Shown: positions 53,624 through 63,609 of the stretch, in pieces
How the letters are laid out: each line of letters begins with the position of its first letter
Numbering within the stretch: the stretch's first letter is position 1
Source of the DNA: Pseudomonadales bacterium
GTDB lineage: Bacteria > Pseudomonadota > Gammaproteobacteria > Pseudomonadales > UBA7239
NCBI GenBank assembly: GCA_028280345.1
Contig: JANQLY010000010.1
Span: 186,001-250,000, forward strand
Length of the DNA stretch: 64,000 bases
Reading direction: 5' to 3'
Translations under genes and position numbers: made by a program
The notes under the pieces: model-generated
Databases searched by the model: none
What the model saw: the letters and a program-made list of their open reading frames with translations, nothing else
What the model was told of the DNA's origin: nothing

Positions 53624-56600
53624 TCAGGTTGCAGATGAAGTGCGTTTGGTCGTGCTTATCGGCTCTGTCAGCAAACGGCGTATATCATCGACGATATAAC
53701 AAAGTGTTGGCACCAGTAGCAAAGTAACAAGCGTAGCAAACAACACCCCGAACGATACCGAGATCGCCATCGGTTTTAGAAACTGCGCCTGTATAGATGT
53801 TTCCAGTTGTAAAGGCAATAGACCAACAAAGGTTGTTACAGAGGTTAAAATAACAGCGCGAAAGCGGTGTACCCCCGATAACGAAACAGCTTCCCTGAAT
53901 GTCATGCCTTCACGAACACGCTGGTTGATATAGTCAACCAGCACAAGACTGTCGTTAACGACAATACCCGCCAGCGCAATCATGCCGACAACTGATAAAA
54001 TACTGATTTCCTTGCCAAGCAGAAAGTGGCCGACTATGGCCCCCATTAAGCCAAATGGAATCACCGACATAATGACCAGGGGTTGAGTATAGGACTTTAG
54101 TGGAATCGCGAGAGCGGCGTAAATCATCATCAACATGACAAGGCCTTTTGCATATAGTACGCCGAGGCTTTTACCCTGATCCTCGGTTTCACCGGCAAAG
54201 CGATAGCTTAATCCTGGATACTTGAGCATTAATGCATCAAGTTTTTCTTCCTTGAGTGTATTTAACACTTTGTTTGGTTCAACGTTGCGTTTGTCGACGT
54301 TGGCTTGCACGTTAACAATGCGCTGCTGGTTAATACGGTTAATCTTGCTGATACTTTCACGGCTTGTCAGCTTGCCGACAATGGAGAATGGTACCTCGTT
54401 ACCGCTGGGTAAGCGTATCCACATATTTTCCAATGTATCGAGGCTGCTACGCTCGGCGCGTGGAAAACGTGCATAAACACGCACTTCGTGCCGGCCTCGT
54501 TGCACCCGTTGTATTTCGGCACCGAAAAAGGCCTGCCTTACCTGGCGCGCGAGTTCCGCCTGCCCCAGGCCAAGTGCCTCTCCTTGCGGGGTAATTTGTA
54601 CATCGATTTCCGTGCCACCGGAATCAAAGGTGTCGCGAATATCAAACACGCCCTGGTAGTCACTGAGCAGGGCTTTGACTTCAATTGATGCGCGGCGCAA
54701 GGTATCGAGGTCGTGAGCTTTTAATTCGATATCAATCGGAATACTCGGGTGCCCTGCATTGGCATCAAAGCTCAAAGCCTTGATGCCGGGTAACTCGCCA
54801 AGTTGTTCACGCCACCACTTCGCCATTTCCACGGAAGTGATTTCTCTTTCCGTGCTTGGGATCAGCGATGCGCGTAGATTGGCAGTGGTGTCATCGGTTG
54901 AAAGTACTTGCAGGTTTGCAATTACATCGACGTCTTCACTGGTCTCCTCCCGGTAACGCTCGTTGAGATAGAGTGCGGCCTGCTCAAGCCGTAAGGCGTA
55001 TTCATGCGTCAGCTGATAAGGCGTGTTGCGAGGCATTTCCAGATCAACCTTGATGTAATCAGAAGGTACATTGGGGAAGAAGATAAAACGTACAATACCT
55101 GAAGGCAGTAAAGAGCCTGCGAGCATTAAAAAGGCAATAAACCCGGCCAGGGTGATATAGCGATTTTTTAAAGCAGCGGTCAGAAACGGTCCATAAATAT
55201 GTTCAGCAAACCAGGTCAGGCTGCGGCTAACCTGGTGTTGAATACGCGATAAAAAGAAATGGTTGTTTTCGCCATTGTTAACTTTGATATGACGCAGGTG
55301 GGTAGGCAAAATTAATTTCGATTCAATAATCGAAAATAACAGGCATAAAATCACTACACTGGAAATAACACCAAAGAAGCGGCCGATCCCTTCGGTAAGA
55401 AACAGAGCCGGAAAGAACGCAATAATAGTGGTCATTACACCAAAAATAGTAGCTACAGAAACTTTTTTAACGCCACGAATAATGCTGTTAATGCCGTCGT
55501 TTTCTTTTTCCAACGTACTATAGGCGCTCTCTGCCGTGACAATCGCATCATCCACAATAATGCCGAGTACCAGAATAAAAGCGAATAGGGAAATAACATT
55601 GATAGAAACGGAAAGGTGCCCCATAAAAAACAATGCACCAAGAAAACAGAATGGCACGCCGACAACCACCCAGAGAGCCAGACGCGGTTGCAAAAACAAT
55701 GCGAGAGTTATTAATACAAGAAAGGCGCCCTGGGCGGCATTTTTTAATAGCAAATCCATGCGTCCTTTGAGTACCTTGGAACGATCGCCCCAGCTGCGCA
55801 TCTCAATGCCTTGCGGCAGAACCCGTGATTTATCTTCCATATAATCGCGCACGGCGCGGCTAATAGAGATAGGATCCTGCTGACCAACTCGGGACACGGC
55901 GAGGGTGACACTTGGTAATCCATTGAGCAGACTCAGCACGGGTTGGTCTTCAAAGCCATCATTAATCGTAGCAATATCGCCGAGCGTCAAGCGTGTGCCA
56001 TCAGCACGACTGATTAGAATTAACTGTGCAAACTCCTCTTTGGTGTAAGCCTGACCCTCGGAACGCAGTGTTATTGCGCCGTTGGCGGTTCTGAGTTTGC
56101 CGCCAGGAAGATCGAGAGACTGACTGCGAATGGTTCTGACCACATCATCAAAGCGTAGGCCGTACTGGCGCAAGGCCTTGTCTGACAGTTCAATGGTGAT
56201 TTCGTAATCGCGACTGCCCTGAATATCTACCTGGGTAATACCCGGCAGTGCGAGTAACTCGGTGCGAATGGTTTCGGCGAGTTCCTTGAGACCACGTTCA
56301 TCAAGCGGACCATAAAGAGAGAGATTGATGACGCGGCTTCTAGGCAGGTTCTCTTCAATCAGTGGTTCTTCTGCTTCACCGGGGAATGAAACGATGCTGT
56401 CAACGCGTACCTTGACCTTGTTAAAGATTTCCACAAAGTCTTCATCCGGGTGGATAGCTACATTGACACGGCCACTGCCTTCCAGAGCTGTGGAGGTAAT
56501 TTCCTTGATGCCGTCGATATCCTGAATTTGCTCCTCGATTTTCAGGATAATACCTTCTTCAACCTCTTCCGGTGAGCTGCCTGGATAGGGAACGGTAATG

Positions 56601-56752
56601 GTCAAACTGTCGGCGGGAAAGGTTGGAAATACTTCTTTCTTTAATCCATCTAGCGAAGACAGGCCTGCGGCAAAGACAATGATCAACAGCAGGTTGGCGG
56701 CAACCGGGTTGCGCGCCATCCATGCAATAACACCGCGTTCGTTAATTGGCAT
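53624..56752 (-). CDS. RND-family efflux transporter permease
   Basis: 1042 residues from ATG 56752 (MPINERGVIAWMARNPVAAN). Twelve-helix AcrB/CusA-like inner-membrane pump: N-terminal TM1 and porter domain (FPTFPADSLTITVPYPGSSP, EEVEEGIILKIEEQIQDIDG), proton-relay region in TM4 VLGIIVDDAIVTAESAYSTL, and the second half with IALAGIVVNDSLVLVDYINQ. It exports an unknown compound using the proton gradient and pairs with the membrane-fusion gene just upstream, whose stop it overlaps by 11 bp. No outer-membrane factor gene is in the unit. Confidence 0.95.
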   Translation of the reverse strand: MPINERGVIAWMARNPVAANLLLIIVFAAGLSSLDGLKKEVFPTFPADSLTITVPYPGSSPEEVEEGIILKIEEQIQDIDGIKEITSTALEGSGRVNVAIHPDEDFVEIFNKVKVRVDSIVSFPGEAEEPLIEENLPRSRVINLSLYGPLDERGLKELAETIRTELLALPGITQVDIQGSRDYEITIELSDKALRQYGLRFDDVVRTIRSQSLDLPGGKLRTANGAITLRSEGQAYTKEEFAQLILISRADGTRLTLGDIATINDGFEDQPVLSLLNGLPSVTLAVSRVGQQDPISISRAVRDYMEDKSRVLPQGIEMRSWGDRSKVLKGRMDLLLKNAAQGAFLVLITLALFLQPRLALWVVVGVPFCFLGALFFMGHLSVSINVISLFAFILVLGIIVDDAIVTAESAYSTLEKENDGINSIIRGVKKVSVATIFGVMTTIIAFFPALFLTEGIGRFFGVISSVVILCLLFSIIESKLILPTHLRHIKVNNGENNHFFLSRIQHQVSRSLTWFAEHIYGPFLTAALKNRYITLAGFIAFLMLAGSLLPSGIVRFIFFPNVPSDYIKVDLEMPRNTPYQLTHEYALRLEQAALYLNERYREETSEDVDVIANLQVLSTDDTTANLRASLIPSTEREITSVEMAKWWREQLGELPGIKALSFDANAGHPSIPIDIELKAHDLDTLRRASIEVKALLSDYQGVFDIRDTFDSGGTEIDVQITPQGEALGLGQAELARQVRQAFFGAEIQRVQRGRHEVRVYARFPRAERSSLDTLENMWIRLPSGNEVPFSIVGKLTSRESISKINRINQQRIVNVQANVDKRNVEPNKVLNTLKEEKLDALMLKYPGLSYRFAGETEDQGKSLGVLYAKGLVMLMMIYAALAIPLKSYTQPLVIMSVIPFGLMGAIVGHFLLGKEISILSVVGMIALAGIVVNDSLVLVDYINQRVREGMTFREAVSLSGVHRFRAVILTSVTTFVGLLPLQLETSIQAQFLKPMAISVSFGVLFATLVTLLLVPTLCYIVDDIRRLLTEPISTTKRTSSAT

Positions 56753-57890
56753 GGGTATTGTCCAACGGCTGTTGTTCAGCAATATCGGTGTTGTTGTCTG
56801 CCGGGATGGCAATGGTTACTTGCATGCCTTCAAACATCTGGGCAAGCGGTGTAGTAACCACCTGATCGCCATCGTTTAGGCCATCGTTGATGACAGCCTG
56901 TTCGCTGGCTATGTGCACTACGTTCACCGGGCGCTTTATCAACGTGTTATCGGGGCCAATAATAAAAACGCTGTCGTCATTTTGCAGTGCCTTGTCTGGC
57001 AGTATGACAGCACCTTCTATTGGGCGTGCAGCAATACTGGCATTGACATAAGTGCCAATGGGCAGGGCTGCACGCTCATCAGTTTCAAGTGCATAGGGGT
57101 CTTTAACGGTAACTACAGCATAGTAAACACGGGTCTTGTTATCGACTTGTCCTTCAATACGCGATAGTTGTGCCTGCCACTCGCGTTGCTCTGTACCCAG
57201 TGCTGCGCGCAAGATTACCGCATTGTTAATATTTGCAGCCATCCCAAACGGCTGCTGTGACAGCAGTGAGATATCCTTGGGCTTGATTGGTAAGCGTAAC
57301 TCGGCAATGTCGGTGCTTAACAGCTCCATAACCGGAGTACCGGCGGTGACAAATTGCCCGAGGTCCGCGGAGCGATTGATGACAATGGCAGGAAACGGTG
57401 CCTTGAGAGAAGTATTGGCAAGATCCTGTTTGGCCTGGGCAAGGCGTTTTTCTGCGGTTTGCAGTTGCGCCTGGGATTGTTGTACTGATAGAGATTCATT
57501 TTGATAACGTGCTTTTTTGTCGCTGTAGTCCAGCCGCGCTGACAACAAAGCAGACTGTGCCTCTGCAACAATGACTTCATAGTCGGTTGGGTCAATACGC
57601 AACAACTCTGTGTTCGCACTGACAAGATTTCCGGAGACAAACTGCTCTGACACCCACAATACACGTCCCGAAACTTCGGAGACCAACTGGATGCGGCGCA
57701 GTGGTTGCACGGTGCCCTGGGTGTTGATTTCCAAGGTGACGGGCTGCTTTGATACGGTTTGTACTGCGACACTGGGGATCGGACGCTCATGATGTTTTTG
57801 TTCCGGTGCCTTTTTCAATTGCAGCATGCCGCGGGCTCCGGCAACGGCCAGCAACACAATTGCGATAAACACAACCAGCTGTTTTTTCAT
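56742..57890 (-). CDS. RND periplasmic adaptor (membrane fusion protein)
   Basis: 382 residues from ATG 57890 (MKKQLVVFIAIVLLAVAGAR), which gives a normal N-terminal anchor; a longer frame from 57953 is rejected. HlyD/AcrA-type order: signal or anchor helix, lipoyl/biotinyl-like segment VTLEINTQGTVQPLRRIQLV, coiled-coil hairpin (about 105-165), lipoyl-like ASLKAPFPAIVINRSADLG continuing to VTAGTPVMEL, and beta-barrel and membrane-proximal domains. It links the RND permease to an outer-membrane channel supplied from elsewhere. A MarR gene is divergent 92 bp away. Confidence 0.93.
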   Translation of the reverse strand: MKKQLVVFIAIVLLAVAGARGMLQLKKAPEQKHHERPIPSVAVQTVSKQPVTLEINTQGTVQPLRRIQLVSEVSGRVLWVSEQFVSGNLVSANTELLRIDPTDYEVIVAEAQSALLSARLDYSDKKARYQNESLSVQQSQAQLQTAEKRLAQAKQDLANTSLKAPFPAIVINRSADLGQFVTAGTPVMELLSTDIAELRLPIKPKDISLLSQQPFGMAANINNAVILRAALGTEQREWQAQLSRIEGQVDNKTRVYYAVVTVKDPYALETDERAALPIGTYVNASIAARPIEGAVILPDKALQNDDSVFIIGPDNTLIKRPVNVVHIASEQAVINDGLNDGDQVVTTPLAQMFEGMQVTIAIPADNNTDIAEQQPLDNTHAN

Positions 57891-57982
57891 CGAACGGCTC
57901 ACATTGCTGATGGGGGAGTAGTCAATTCTAATCCATGCCCATATACTATGCACGCTTAGTAAACTACCTGGTTTGGGTACTG

Positions 57983-58456
57983 ATGACTGAACCCCTCGAC
58001 GACAAAACCCTATCCGCGATTAATCTTGAAGAGATTACCGGCTTTTTACTTATTCAGGTGTCTCTGCGCTGGGAGCGCCGTATCGATGAACTTGTTGCTC
58101 CACTGGATCTGACTAAAACTCAGTTCTTTGTGCTGTCGATGACTCATTTTCTCCACCAGCAAGGTGGACCAGTGACCCAGTCGCAGCTTGCCCAGTACGG
58201 CGGCATGGATCTGATGATGATCTCCCAGGTGGCGCGCCGCCTTGAGGGAAAGGGCCATATACAGCGTGAAGACCACCCCAGTGACAGTCGGGCAAAGATG
58301 TTAGTACTTACTTCGCAGGGCAAGGAGCGTATGATCGCTGCCCGCCGCGCCGTCAAACAGGGTTGGGGGGAATTTATTGGTGCTATGGAACAGGGCGATG
58401 AGCAGCTCAGGCAGGGGCTCGAAGCACTCTACAAAAGCCACAAATCCATGGTTTAG
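57983..58456 (+). CDS. MarR-family transcriptional regulator
   Basis: 157 residues from ATG 57983 (MTEPLDDKTLSAINLEEITG); an upstream in-frame start at 57935 is possible. Winged helix dimer: LVAPLDLTKTQFFVLSMTHF, VTQSQLAQYGGMDLMMISQV, ARRLEGKGHIQREDHPSDSR, AKMLVLTSQGKERM, with the wing residues in DHPSDSRAKM. It is divergent from the adaptor-permease operon and probably represses it in the absence of an inducer, the usual role of a divergent MarR gene. The intergenic region is too short and AT-rich to pick an operator with confidence. Confidence 0.92.
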   Translation: MTEPLDDKTLSAINLEEITGFLLIQVSLRWERRIDELVAPLDLTKTQFFVLSMTHFLHQQGGPVTQSQLAQYGGMDLMMISQVARRLEGKGHIQREDHPSDSRAKMLVLTSQGKERMIAARRAVKQGWGEFIGAMEQGDEQLRQGLEALYKSHKSMV

Positions 58457-58716
58457 TAAGGGCTATTTCCTATCAGAAAACGTCCGCGATATCAGCTATT
58501 TGTCGCAGATAATTGCAATAAAAACAAAGGCCTGGCCATTGATACCGCAATACCGGATGACTTATCATAGCGCCGGGTTTTTCCCGGTACCGACTGACTT
58601 AAGTTGTATGTATTTCCTCTATTTTAAGGGTGTAGAGGTGCAACAGAGCAGACCCGGTGCGGGAGCAAATTGATTATTCATTGACAACGTCCTGGCCGGA
58701 ATAAAGGGAATCAATA

Positions 58717-58854
58717 ATGGCCTGTCGACTTTTACCGATGAGTCAGTCTCTTGAGGGGTCACGTTTAACCAAACATGACATACCTGTAATGAGTACCGGG
58801 CATCATCGGATTCGGGTCGGACATCATTTGTCAAAACAAAGGTCGGTATTTTAA
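58717..58854 (+). CDS. Small upstream ORF overlapping the Ycf48-like gene (TAATG)
   Basis: 45 codons from ATG 58717 with AAAGGGA eight bases upstream, encoding a basic peptide (MACRLLPMSQSLEG, then HHRIRVGHHLSKQRSVF). It stops at TAA 58852-58854, which overlaps the ATG of the next gene as TAATG. The following gene has only a weak ribosome site, so translation through this short frame could deliver ribosomes to it. No homology recognised; a chance ORF remains possible. The preceding 58457-58716 shows no other gene. Confidence 0.35.
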   Translation: MACRLLPMSQSLEGSRLTKHDIPVMSTGHHRIRVGHHLSKQRSVF

Positions 58855-60080
58855 TGAAAGTAGTATTTGCGTATTCAGGTCAGTTTAAACGTGTCGCCTG
58901 CCTGCTTCTGTCAGCGTGTTTAAGTGTTGCATCACATGCAGGTGAAATTCTTACCTCTGCGCCAGATACCTGGTCTCTGCCAAGTAACATCATGCACAAG
59001 TCACTCGTGCAAGATCTGGAGATGGTTGGCGAACGAATCTTCCTTGCCGGTGTACGTGGCCACATTGCCTGGTCCGATGACGGCGGCAACACCTGGAGTC
59101 AGGCTAAAGTTCCTACTATTCAAGACATCAGCGCGATTGACTTTGTAACTAATGAACTCGGTTGGGCTGTCGGTCAGGATGGCAATATCTTTAATACCAC
59201 TGACGGCGGCAAAACCTGGCAAATGCAGCTTGATGGTCTCGCATTCAATATTGTGCGTGCGCGCACCAAGGTACTGTCCATCGGAGAACAGCTTGGCCCC
59301 TTGCAGGAAGAGCTGGCCCAGGCGCGCGCCGACCTTAAAGCCGCAGAAGAAGCTGGCGAAGAAGACCTCGAAGACTATGAAATAGCGATTGAAGATTTGG
59401 AATTTGAGCTTGATGACCTGAGCTTTTATGCCCGCGATGCGCGTAATGTTTATAAAAAGGAAAATGCACCCTGGTCTCTGCTTGATGTGTGGTTCCGCGA
59501 TACTAACAAAGGTTTTGCTGTCGGTGCGTTTAATGCGATTTTGACAACCGATGACGGCGGCAAGAACTGGCGCGATATTTCAGATGGCATCGATAACCCG
59601 GACGGCTTTCATCTAAATTCTGTAGTGGGCTACGGTTCGACAGTGTTTGTCGTCGGTGAAGCGGGCATCATGTATCGCTCTGACGATGAAGGTGAAAGCT
59701 GGGAGCCGCTGGAATCGCCGGATTACGGTTCATTCTTTTCTATCTATGTAGAGCCTCAGGCTGATTCAGAAGAACTCTATGTATTTATTACCGGCCTGCG
59801 TGGTGCGGTGTTTCAATCGTATGACTCGGGTAATAGCTGGAGCAAGGTTGATCACGATGTCAGTTATAACATCAACAGCGCCTATTTTAGTGGAGAGGGT
59901 TTGATCATTGCAGTAGGTAATGACGGTGCAGTACTGCGCAGTCAAGATCGCGGTCAAACATTTGAAACACATGTTCGAACTAATCAATTGTCGCTGGGCA
60001 GTGTTGTTGTAACACCAAAAGGTGATTACTTGCTGGCGGGTGCCGGTGGAATTCAGTTTATGAAGCCGTCTGAATTCTAG
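58854..60080 (+). CDS. Ycf48-like BNR-repeat periplasmic protein
   Basis: 408 residues with a signal peptide (1-29, LLSACLSVASHAG). Five or more BNR/Ycf48-type repeats carry the S/T-x-D-x-G-x-T-W pattern: WSDDGGNTW, TTDGGKTW, TTDDGGKNW, RSDDEGESW, SYDSGNSW, forming a seven-bladed beta-propeller. A coiled-coil insert (about 145-195: QEELAQARADLKAAEEAGEE) interrupts the propeller, unlike the photosystem II assembly factor Ycf48. Genes of this type often precede an MMPL transporter, as here, so it is probably a periplasmic partner of that pump. Substrate unknown. Confidence 0.88.
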   Translation: MKVVFAYSGQFKRVACLLLSACLSVASHAGEILTSAPDTWSLPSNIMHKSLVQDLEMVGERIFLAGVRGHIAWSDDGGNTWSQAKVPTIQDISAIDFVTNELGWAVGQDGNIFNTTDGGKTWQMQLDGLAFNIVRARTKVLSIGEQLGPLQEELAQARADLKAAEEAGEEDLEDYEIAIEDLEFELDDLSFYARDARNVYKKENAPWSLLDVWFRDTNKGFAVGAFNAILTTDDGGKNWRDISDGIDNPDGFHLNSVVGYGSTVFVVGEAGIMYRSDDEGESWEPLESPDYGSFFSIYVEPQADSEELYVFITGLRGAVFQSYDSGNSWSKVDHDVSYNINSAYFSGEGLIIAVGNDGAVLRSQDRGQTFETHVRTNQLSLGSVVVTPKGDYLLAGAGGIQFMKPSEF

Positions 60081-60162
60081 TCGGAAAATAATAAGTTCTT
60101 TATTTTGAAGCGTTAATTTGGTTAGCAGTCACAAGGCGTAAACATTAAGGGGTTTGCAGTAT

Positions 60163-62652
60163 ATGTCAGAGAATAAAAAAGAATCATTCCACATGGGGGA
60201 TGAGGCGAAGTTCCTGGAGAAGTTGCTGTTTAATAACCGGGTTATCTGGCTAATTGTTTTTTCCGCGCTGACAATTTTCTTTCTCCAGCAAACGATTACG
60301 CATTTCAAAATCGATTCCGGTGCAACCAAAATGCTGCCGATGCAGCACCAGTACCTGCAGAATATGTTCAAGAACATATCCAATCTTTCTGCAAAAGGTC
60401 TGTCATTTAAAATTGTTATAGAAGATACACAAAGCGAAAATATTTTTAACGATGACTATTTGCAGTTGGTACAGGAAGTTAATGACCGCGTATTCTTCCT
60501 CAATGGTGTTGACCGAACCACACTGAAATCGTTCTGGGCTCCGTCGGTTATCTGGATTGCAATTACCCCGGAAGGGCGCGAAGGTGGGCCACTGATGCCG
60601 GGTAACTACGATGGTGGTCCCGAAGCGATGGCACAGTTGCGCCGCAACGTGCTGCGCTCCAACGAAGTGGGCAACCTGTTTGCGAATAACTTTAAATCAT
60701 CAGCGGTACAGGCTTCCCTGTTTAACCATTACCCTGAAAATGAAGAGCGTGAAGGCGTGCTCGTAAACAAGCGTGGTGATTCTATCGATTATCAGGACTT
60801 TGGTCACCAGCTTGAAGCAATTCGTGCCGACATCAAGGAGCGTTATGGCGATCGCTATAACGTCTATATTACCGGTGAGCCGAAAATGATTGGTGATCTG
60901 ATTGATGGTTTCCTCGACATCGGTACTTTCTTCCTGATTGCGCTGGCCTTTACCATTATCATGCTGTTCCTTTATGCCCGTTGTCCGTATGCAGCGCTGA
61001 TACCTTTGTTGTGTTCTATTGTTGCTGTTACATGGCAGATGGGTGTGCTAATGACCATGGCACAATACGGTGTAACCTACGGTAATACTGTGGTAGATGG
61101 CAATGTCATTGACAAGATTGATGGGCTTGGTGTGTTCTCCATGCTGGTGCCTTTCCTGATTGTCGCGATCGGGGTAAGCCACAGCGTGCAGTTTGTTAAC
61201 GTGATGGTAATTGAGTCTGCCAATGGATATGACAAGGAAATGGCAGCACGTCGCGCATTTCGTCAGAACTATCTGCCGGGTCTTACTGCACTGATTACCG
61301 ATATTTTTGGTTTTGGTACCATGGCTCTGATTCCGATTGGCGCAATCCAGGAACTCGCGATTGTTGCAAGCCTTGGTATTGTGGTTATCATTCTCAGTAA
61401 AATCATCCTGCTGCCGATTATTATGTCTTACACCGGTATTACCAGCTACGGTGTGAAGCATATGAAGAAAAACTTCGACAAGGATGCCTTCCACTGGCGC
61501 GTACTGTCAGCGTGTACGGAAACAAAATGGGCAGCAGCTTCTGTAGTGTTTGCTGCTGTCAGTGGTACTTACGGCTACATCAAGAGCCAGGACGTGATTA
61601 TCGGTGACGTCACTCAGGGCTCTGCTGAACTCAAGCCGGACTCGGTATACAACCAGGATATTCGCTATGTAATGGAGAACTACTCCACCAGCTCCGATAT
61701 CTTTGTTGTGATGGTAGAAACCAAGGACCAGGAATGTACCAAATATAAAAATGTAGAAGCAATGGATCGCCTTGAATGGGCGTTGAAGAATACCGAAGGC
61801 GTACAGAACGCGATATCACCGGCTTTTATTGTGCGTCAGGTAACGGCGGCAGATGCGGAAGGTCACATCAAGTGGCAATCACTGTTACGTAACCAACGCA
61901 CGATTGAAACGGCATCGGGTTTTGCGTTTGATAATGGTCTGTATAACCCGAACTGCAACTTTGCAATTGTGCCTGCCTTCCTTGAAGACCACAAAGCAGA
62001 AACGCTTGATCGTGTTGTACGGACGGTTGAAGACTTTGCTCGTGAAAATGACAATGAAGATATTGAGTTCCTGCTTGCTACCGGTACCGCAGGTATTGCG
62101 GCAGCGGTAAACCAGGAGATTGAAAAAGCCGAGTTCCAGATGCTGTTACTTGTATACGGCACAATCGCTTTGCTGGTATTTATTTCCTACCGTTCTTTCC
62201 GAGTGTTGATCTGCGTTATGACGCCGCTCTACATTACCTCGATCCTTTGTGAGGCGTTGATGGCCCACCTGAATATTGGTATTAAAGTGGCGACACTACC
62301 GGTTATTGCGCTCGGTGTGGGCATCGGGGTCGACTATGCGATCTACCTTTATAGTCGTCTCGACATGTACTTCCGCGAAGGTATGCCGCTGCATGAAGCT
62401 TATCTCAACACCCTCAAGACAACAGGTCGGGCAGTTATGTTCACCGGATTTACGCTCGGTGTCGGTGTGGCAACCTGGTCGTTCTCGGATATTCAGTTCC
62501 AGAAAGACATGGGTATCCTGCTCGTATTTATGTTCCTTTGGAACATGGTTGGTGCAATGTGGCTCATGCCGGCGATGGTGCGTTTCCTGGTAAATCCTGA
62601 AAAGCAATATCCGGAAGCTTATGCCAGAGCGAGAGCAGCAGCAGAGTCTTAA
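60163..62652 (+). CDS. MMPL-family (RND superfamily) transporter
   Basis: 829 residues from ATG 60163 (MSENKKESFHMGDEAKFLEK), chosen over a TTG at 60154 because AAGGGG lies 10 bases upstream of the ATG. Twelve helices in two halves, each with one TM followed by a large periplasmic loop and five helices. The first half has FLIVAIGVSHSVQFVNVMVI; the second has PVIALGVGIGVDYAIYLYSR, the acidic-residue-bearing TM4-like helices. MMPL transporters export lipids, sterol-like or hydrophobic compounds. It sits 83 bp after the Ycf48-like gene and ends in a strong terminator. Confidence 0.93.
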   Translation: MSENKKESFHMGDEAKFLEKLLFNNRVIWLIVFSALTIFFLQQTITHFKIDSGATKMLPMQHQYLQNMFKNISNLSAKGLSFKIVIEDTQSENIFNDDYLQLVQEVNDRVFFLNGVDRTTLKSFWAPSVIWIAITPEGREGGPLMPGNYDGGPEAMAQLRRNVLRSNEVGNLFANNFKSSAVQASLFNHYPENEEREGVLVNKRGDSIDYQDFGHQLEAIRADIKERYGDRYNVYITGEPKMIGDLIDGFLDIGTFFLIALAFTIIMLFLYARCPYAALIPLLCSIVAVTWQMGVLMTMAQYGVTYGNTVVDGNVIDKIDGLGVFSMLVPFLIVAIGVSHSVQFVNVMVIESANGYDKEMAARRAFRQNYLPGLTALITDIFGFGTMALIPIGAIQELAIVASLGIVVIILSKIILLPIIMSYTGITSYGVKHMKKNFDKDAFHWRVLSACTETKWAAASVVFAAVSGTYGYIKSQDVIIGDVTQGSAELKPDSVYNQDIRYVMENYSTSSDIFVVMVETKDQECTKYKNVEAMDRLEWALKNTEGVQNAISPAFIVRQVTAADAEGHIKWQSLLRNQRTIETASGFAFDNGLYNPNCNFAIVPAFLEDHKAETLDRVVRTVEDFARENDNEDIEFLLATGTAGIAAAVNQEIEKAEFQMLLLVYGTIALLVFISYRSFRVLICVMTPLYITSILCEALMAHLNIGIKVATLPVIALGVGIGVDYAIYLYSRLDMYFREGMPLHEAYLNTLKTTGRAVMFTGFTLGVGVATWSFSDIQFQKDMGILLVFMFLWNMVGAMWLMPAMVRFLVNPEKQYPEAYARARAAAES

Positions 62653-62653
62653 G

Positions 62654-62690
62654 ACACAAAAAAGCCGGCGCTAAGCCGGCTTTTTTGTGT
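62654..62690. terminator. Bidirectional terminator between MMPL and YiiX-like genes
   Basis: A near-perfect inverted repeat, ACACAAAAAAGCCGGC / GCCGGCTTTTTTGTGT, around a 5-nt loop. The T6 run follows the stem on the plus strand, and the mirrored A6 gives T6 on the minus strand, so it can stop both convergent transcripts. Confidence 0.92.
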
Positions 62691-62721
62691 CTACTATTTA
62701 TGTTCTGGTGATACTGAATGG

Positions 62722-63465
62722 TTAGCTATCGCTCCATTTGAGCTTGCGGTAGTCAAAGCTATTTTCGATCGTAGGTTTAATAATCTTAAAGTACGGCGAG
62801 AGGTCAAAATCCCGTGGCGTGAAATGGCTGTAATGCTTGCGCTTTAACACCTTCTCTTCTTCCTCGCTCGTGGCTTGGCCCTGGTTGACAGGTACCTCCC
62901 GGGGCAAAATCGGGTACTGTACTGACTGAAATGCCTGGGCAACAAGGGTGGAACAAATGGCCTTGGTGGGGTCGCCACTGCCGAAGCCGAGCAGGCGGCG
63001 CCGAAAGCGGGTTGGTACCGGTGGAGTTGGAATCAGGTAACGCATCAAATCGATCACATTACGTATATCGTACTGGTGGCCGAGACGCTCTATTGCGAAG
63101 TTGATGACTTGCTGCTGATCTTTCTCACTGAGATTGACCGGGCGGCAAATGCGCAGGTTGTGCCCCCCATATTTGCTCAACGGTACGGTGGAGACGCCCT
63201 CGATCAGGTCGGCTTCAACCAGTGGGTGCTCTGCCCCGGGTTGGTTGCCGACATAGAGGCAGACATGGGACCAGGTGGACTGGGTGAGGTATTTAATTGC
63301 GGTACTGATGCGGGTATTGCCTTCTACCAGTAGCAGATCCCCGGGCTGCAACGAAGCGAGCAGCAGCGGTTCGGGAATACTTGAGAAAAGCTCATAGCCG
63401 GGCAGTGGTTTGGCCAGGAAGAGGGCAAGACGAGTGCCAAGTTTTTCGAGCAAGCTGTTATTCAT
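62722..63465 (-). CDS. YiiX/YebB-like (permuted NlpC/P60 superfamily) cysteine hydrolase
   Basis: 247 residues. Core motifs: SLQPGDLLLVEGNTRISTAI, then STWSHVCLYVG with the catalytic His, and AICSTLVAQAFQSVQYPI with the catalytic Cys. This permuted papain-like order, with His before Cys, is typical of YiiX/LRAT-like proteins that hydrolyse lipids or amides at membranes. The N-terminus has a hydrophobic stretch but no clear signal peptide. Convergent with the MMPL gene, with a shared terminator between; divergent from the sensor gene at the right edge. Confidence 0.85.
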   Translation of the reverse strand: MNNSLLEKLGTRLALFLAKPLPGYELFSSIPEPLLLASLQPGDLLLVEGNTRISTAIKYLTQSTWSHVCLYVGNQPGAEHPLVEADLIEGVSTVPLSKYGGHNLRICRPVNLSEKDQQQVINFAIERLGHQYDIRNVIDLMRYLIPTPPVPTRFRRRLLGFGSGDPTKAICSTLVAQAFQSVQYPILPREVPVNQGQATSEEEEKVLKRKHYSHFTPRDFDLSPYFKIIKPTIENSFDYRKLKWSDS

Positions 63466-63609
63466 GGCGCTATTTTACGTGAAAAGCCTCCGCAATTAAT
63501 ATCATTGGCTGACATCCTGGAAAATACCGATGTTCTGTTGTTACACTAACTGTGGTCAGCCAGGTAAGCGGGAAATAGCGGAACAGCCTTGTCATCCTTC
63601 AGACGTAAA

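Noticed and set aside
61048..61494. Open frame antisense to the MMPL transporter
   Set aside because: Histidine/asparagine-rich shadow frame without start signals; the MMPL frame is clearly the coding one.
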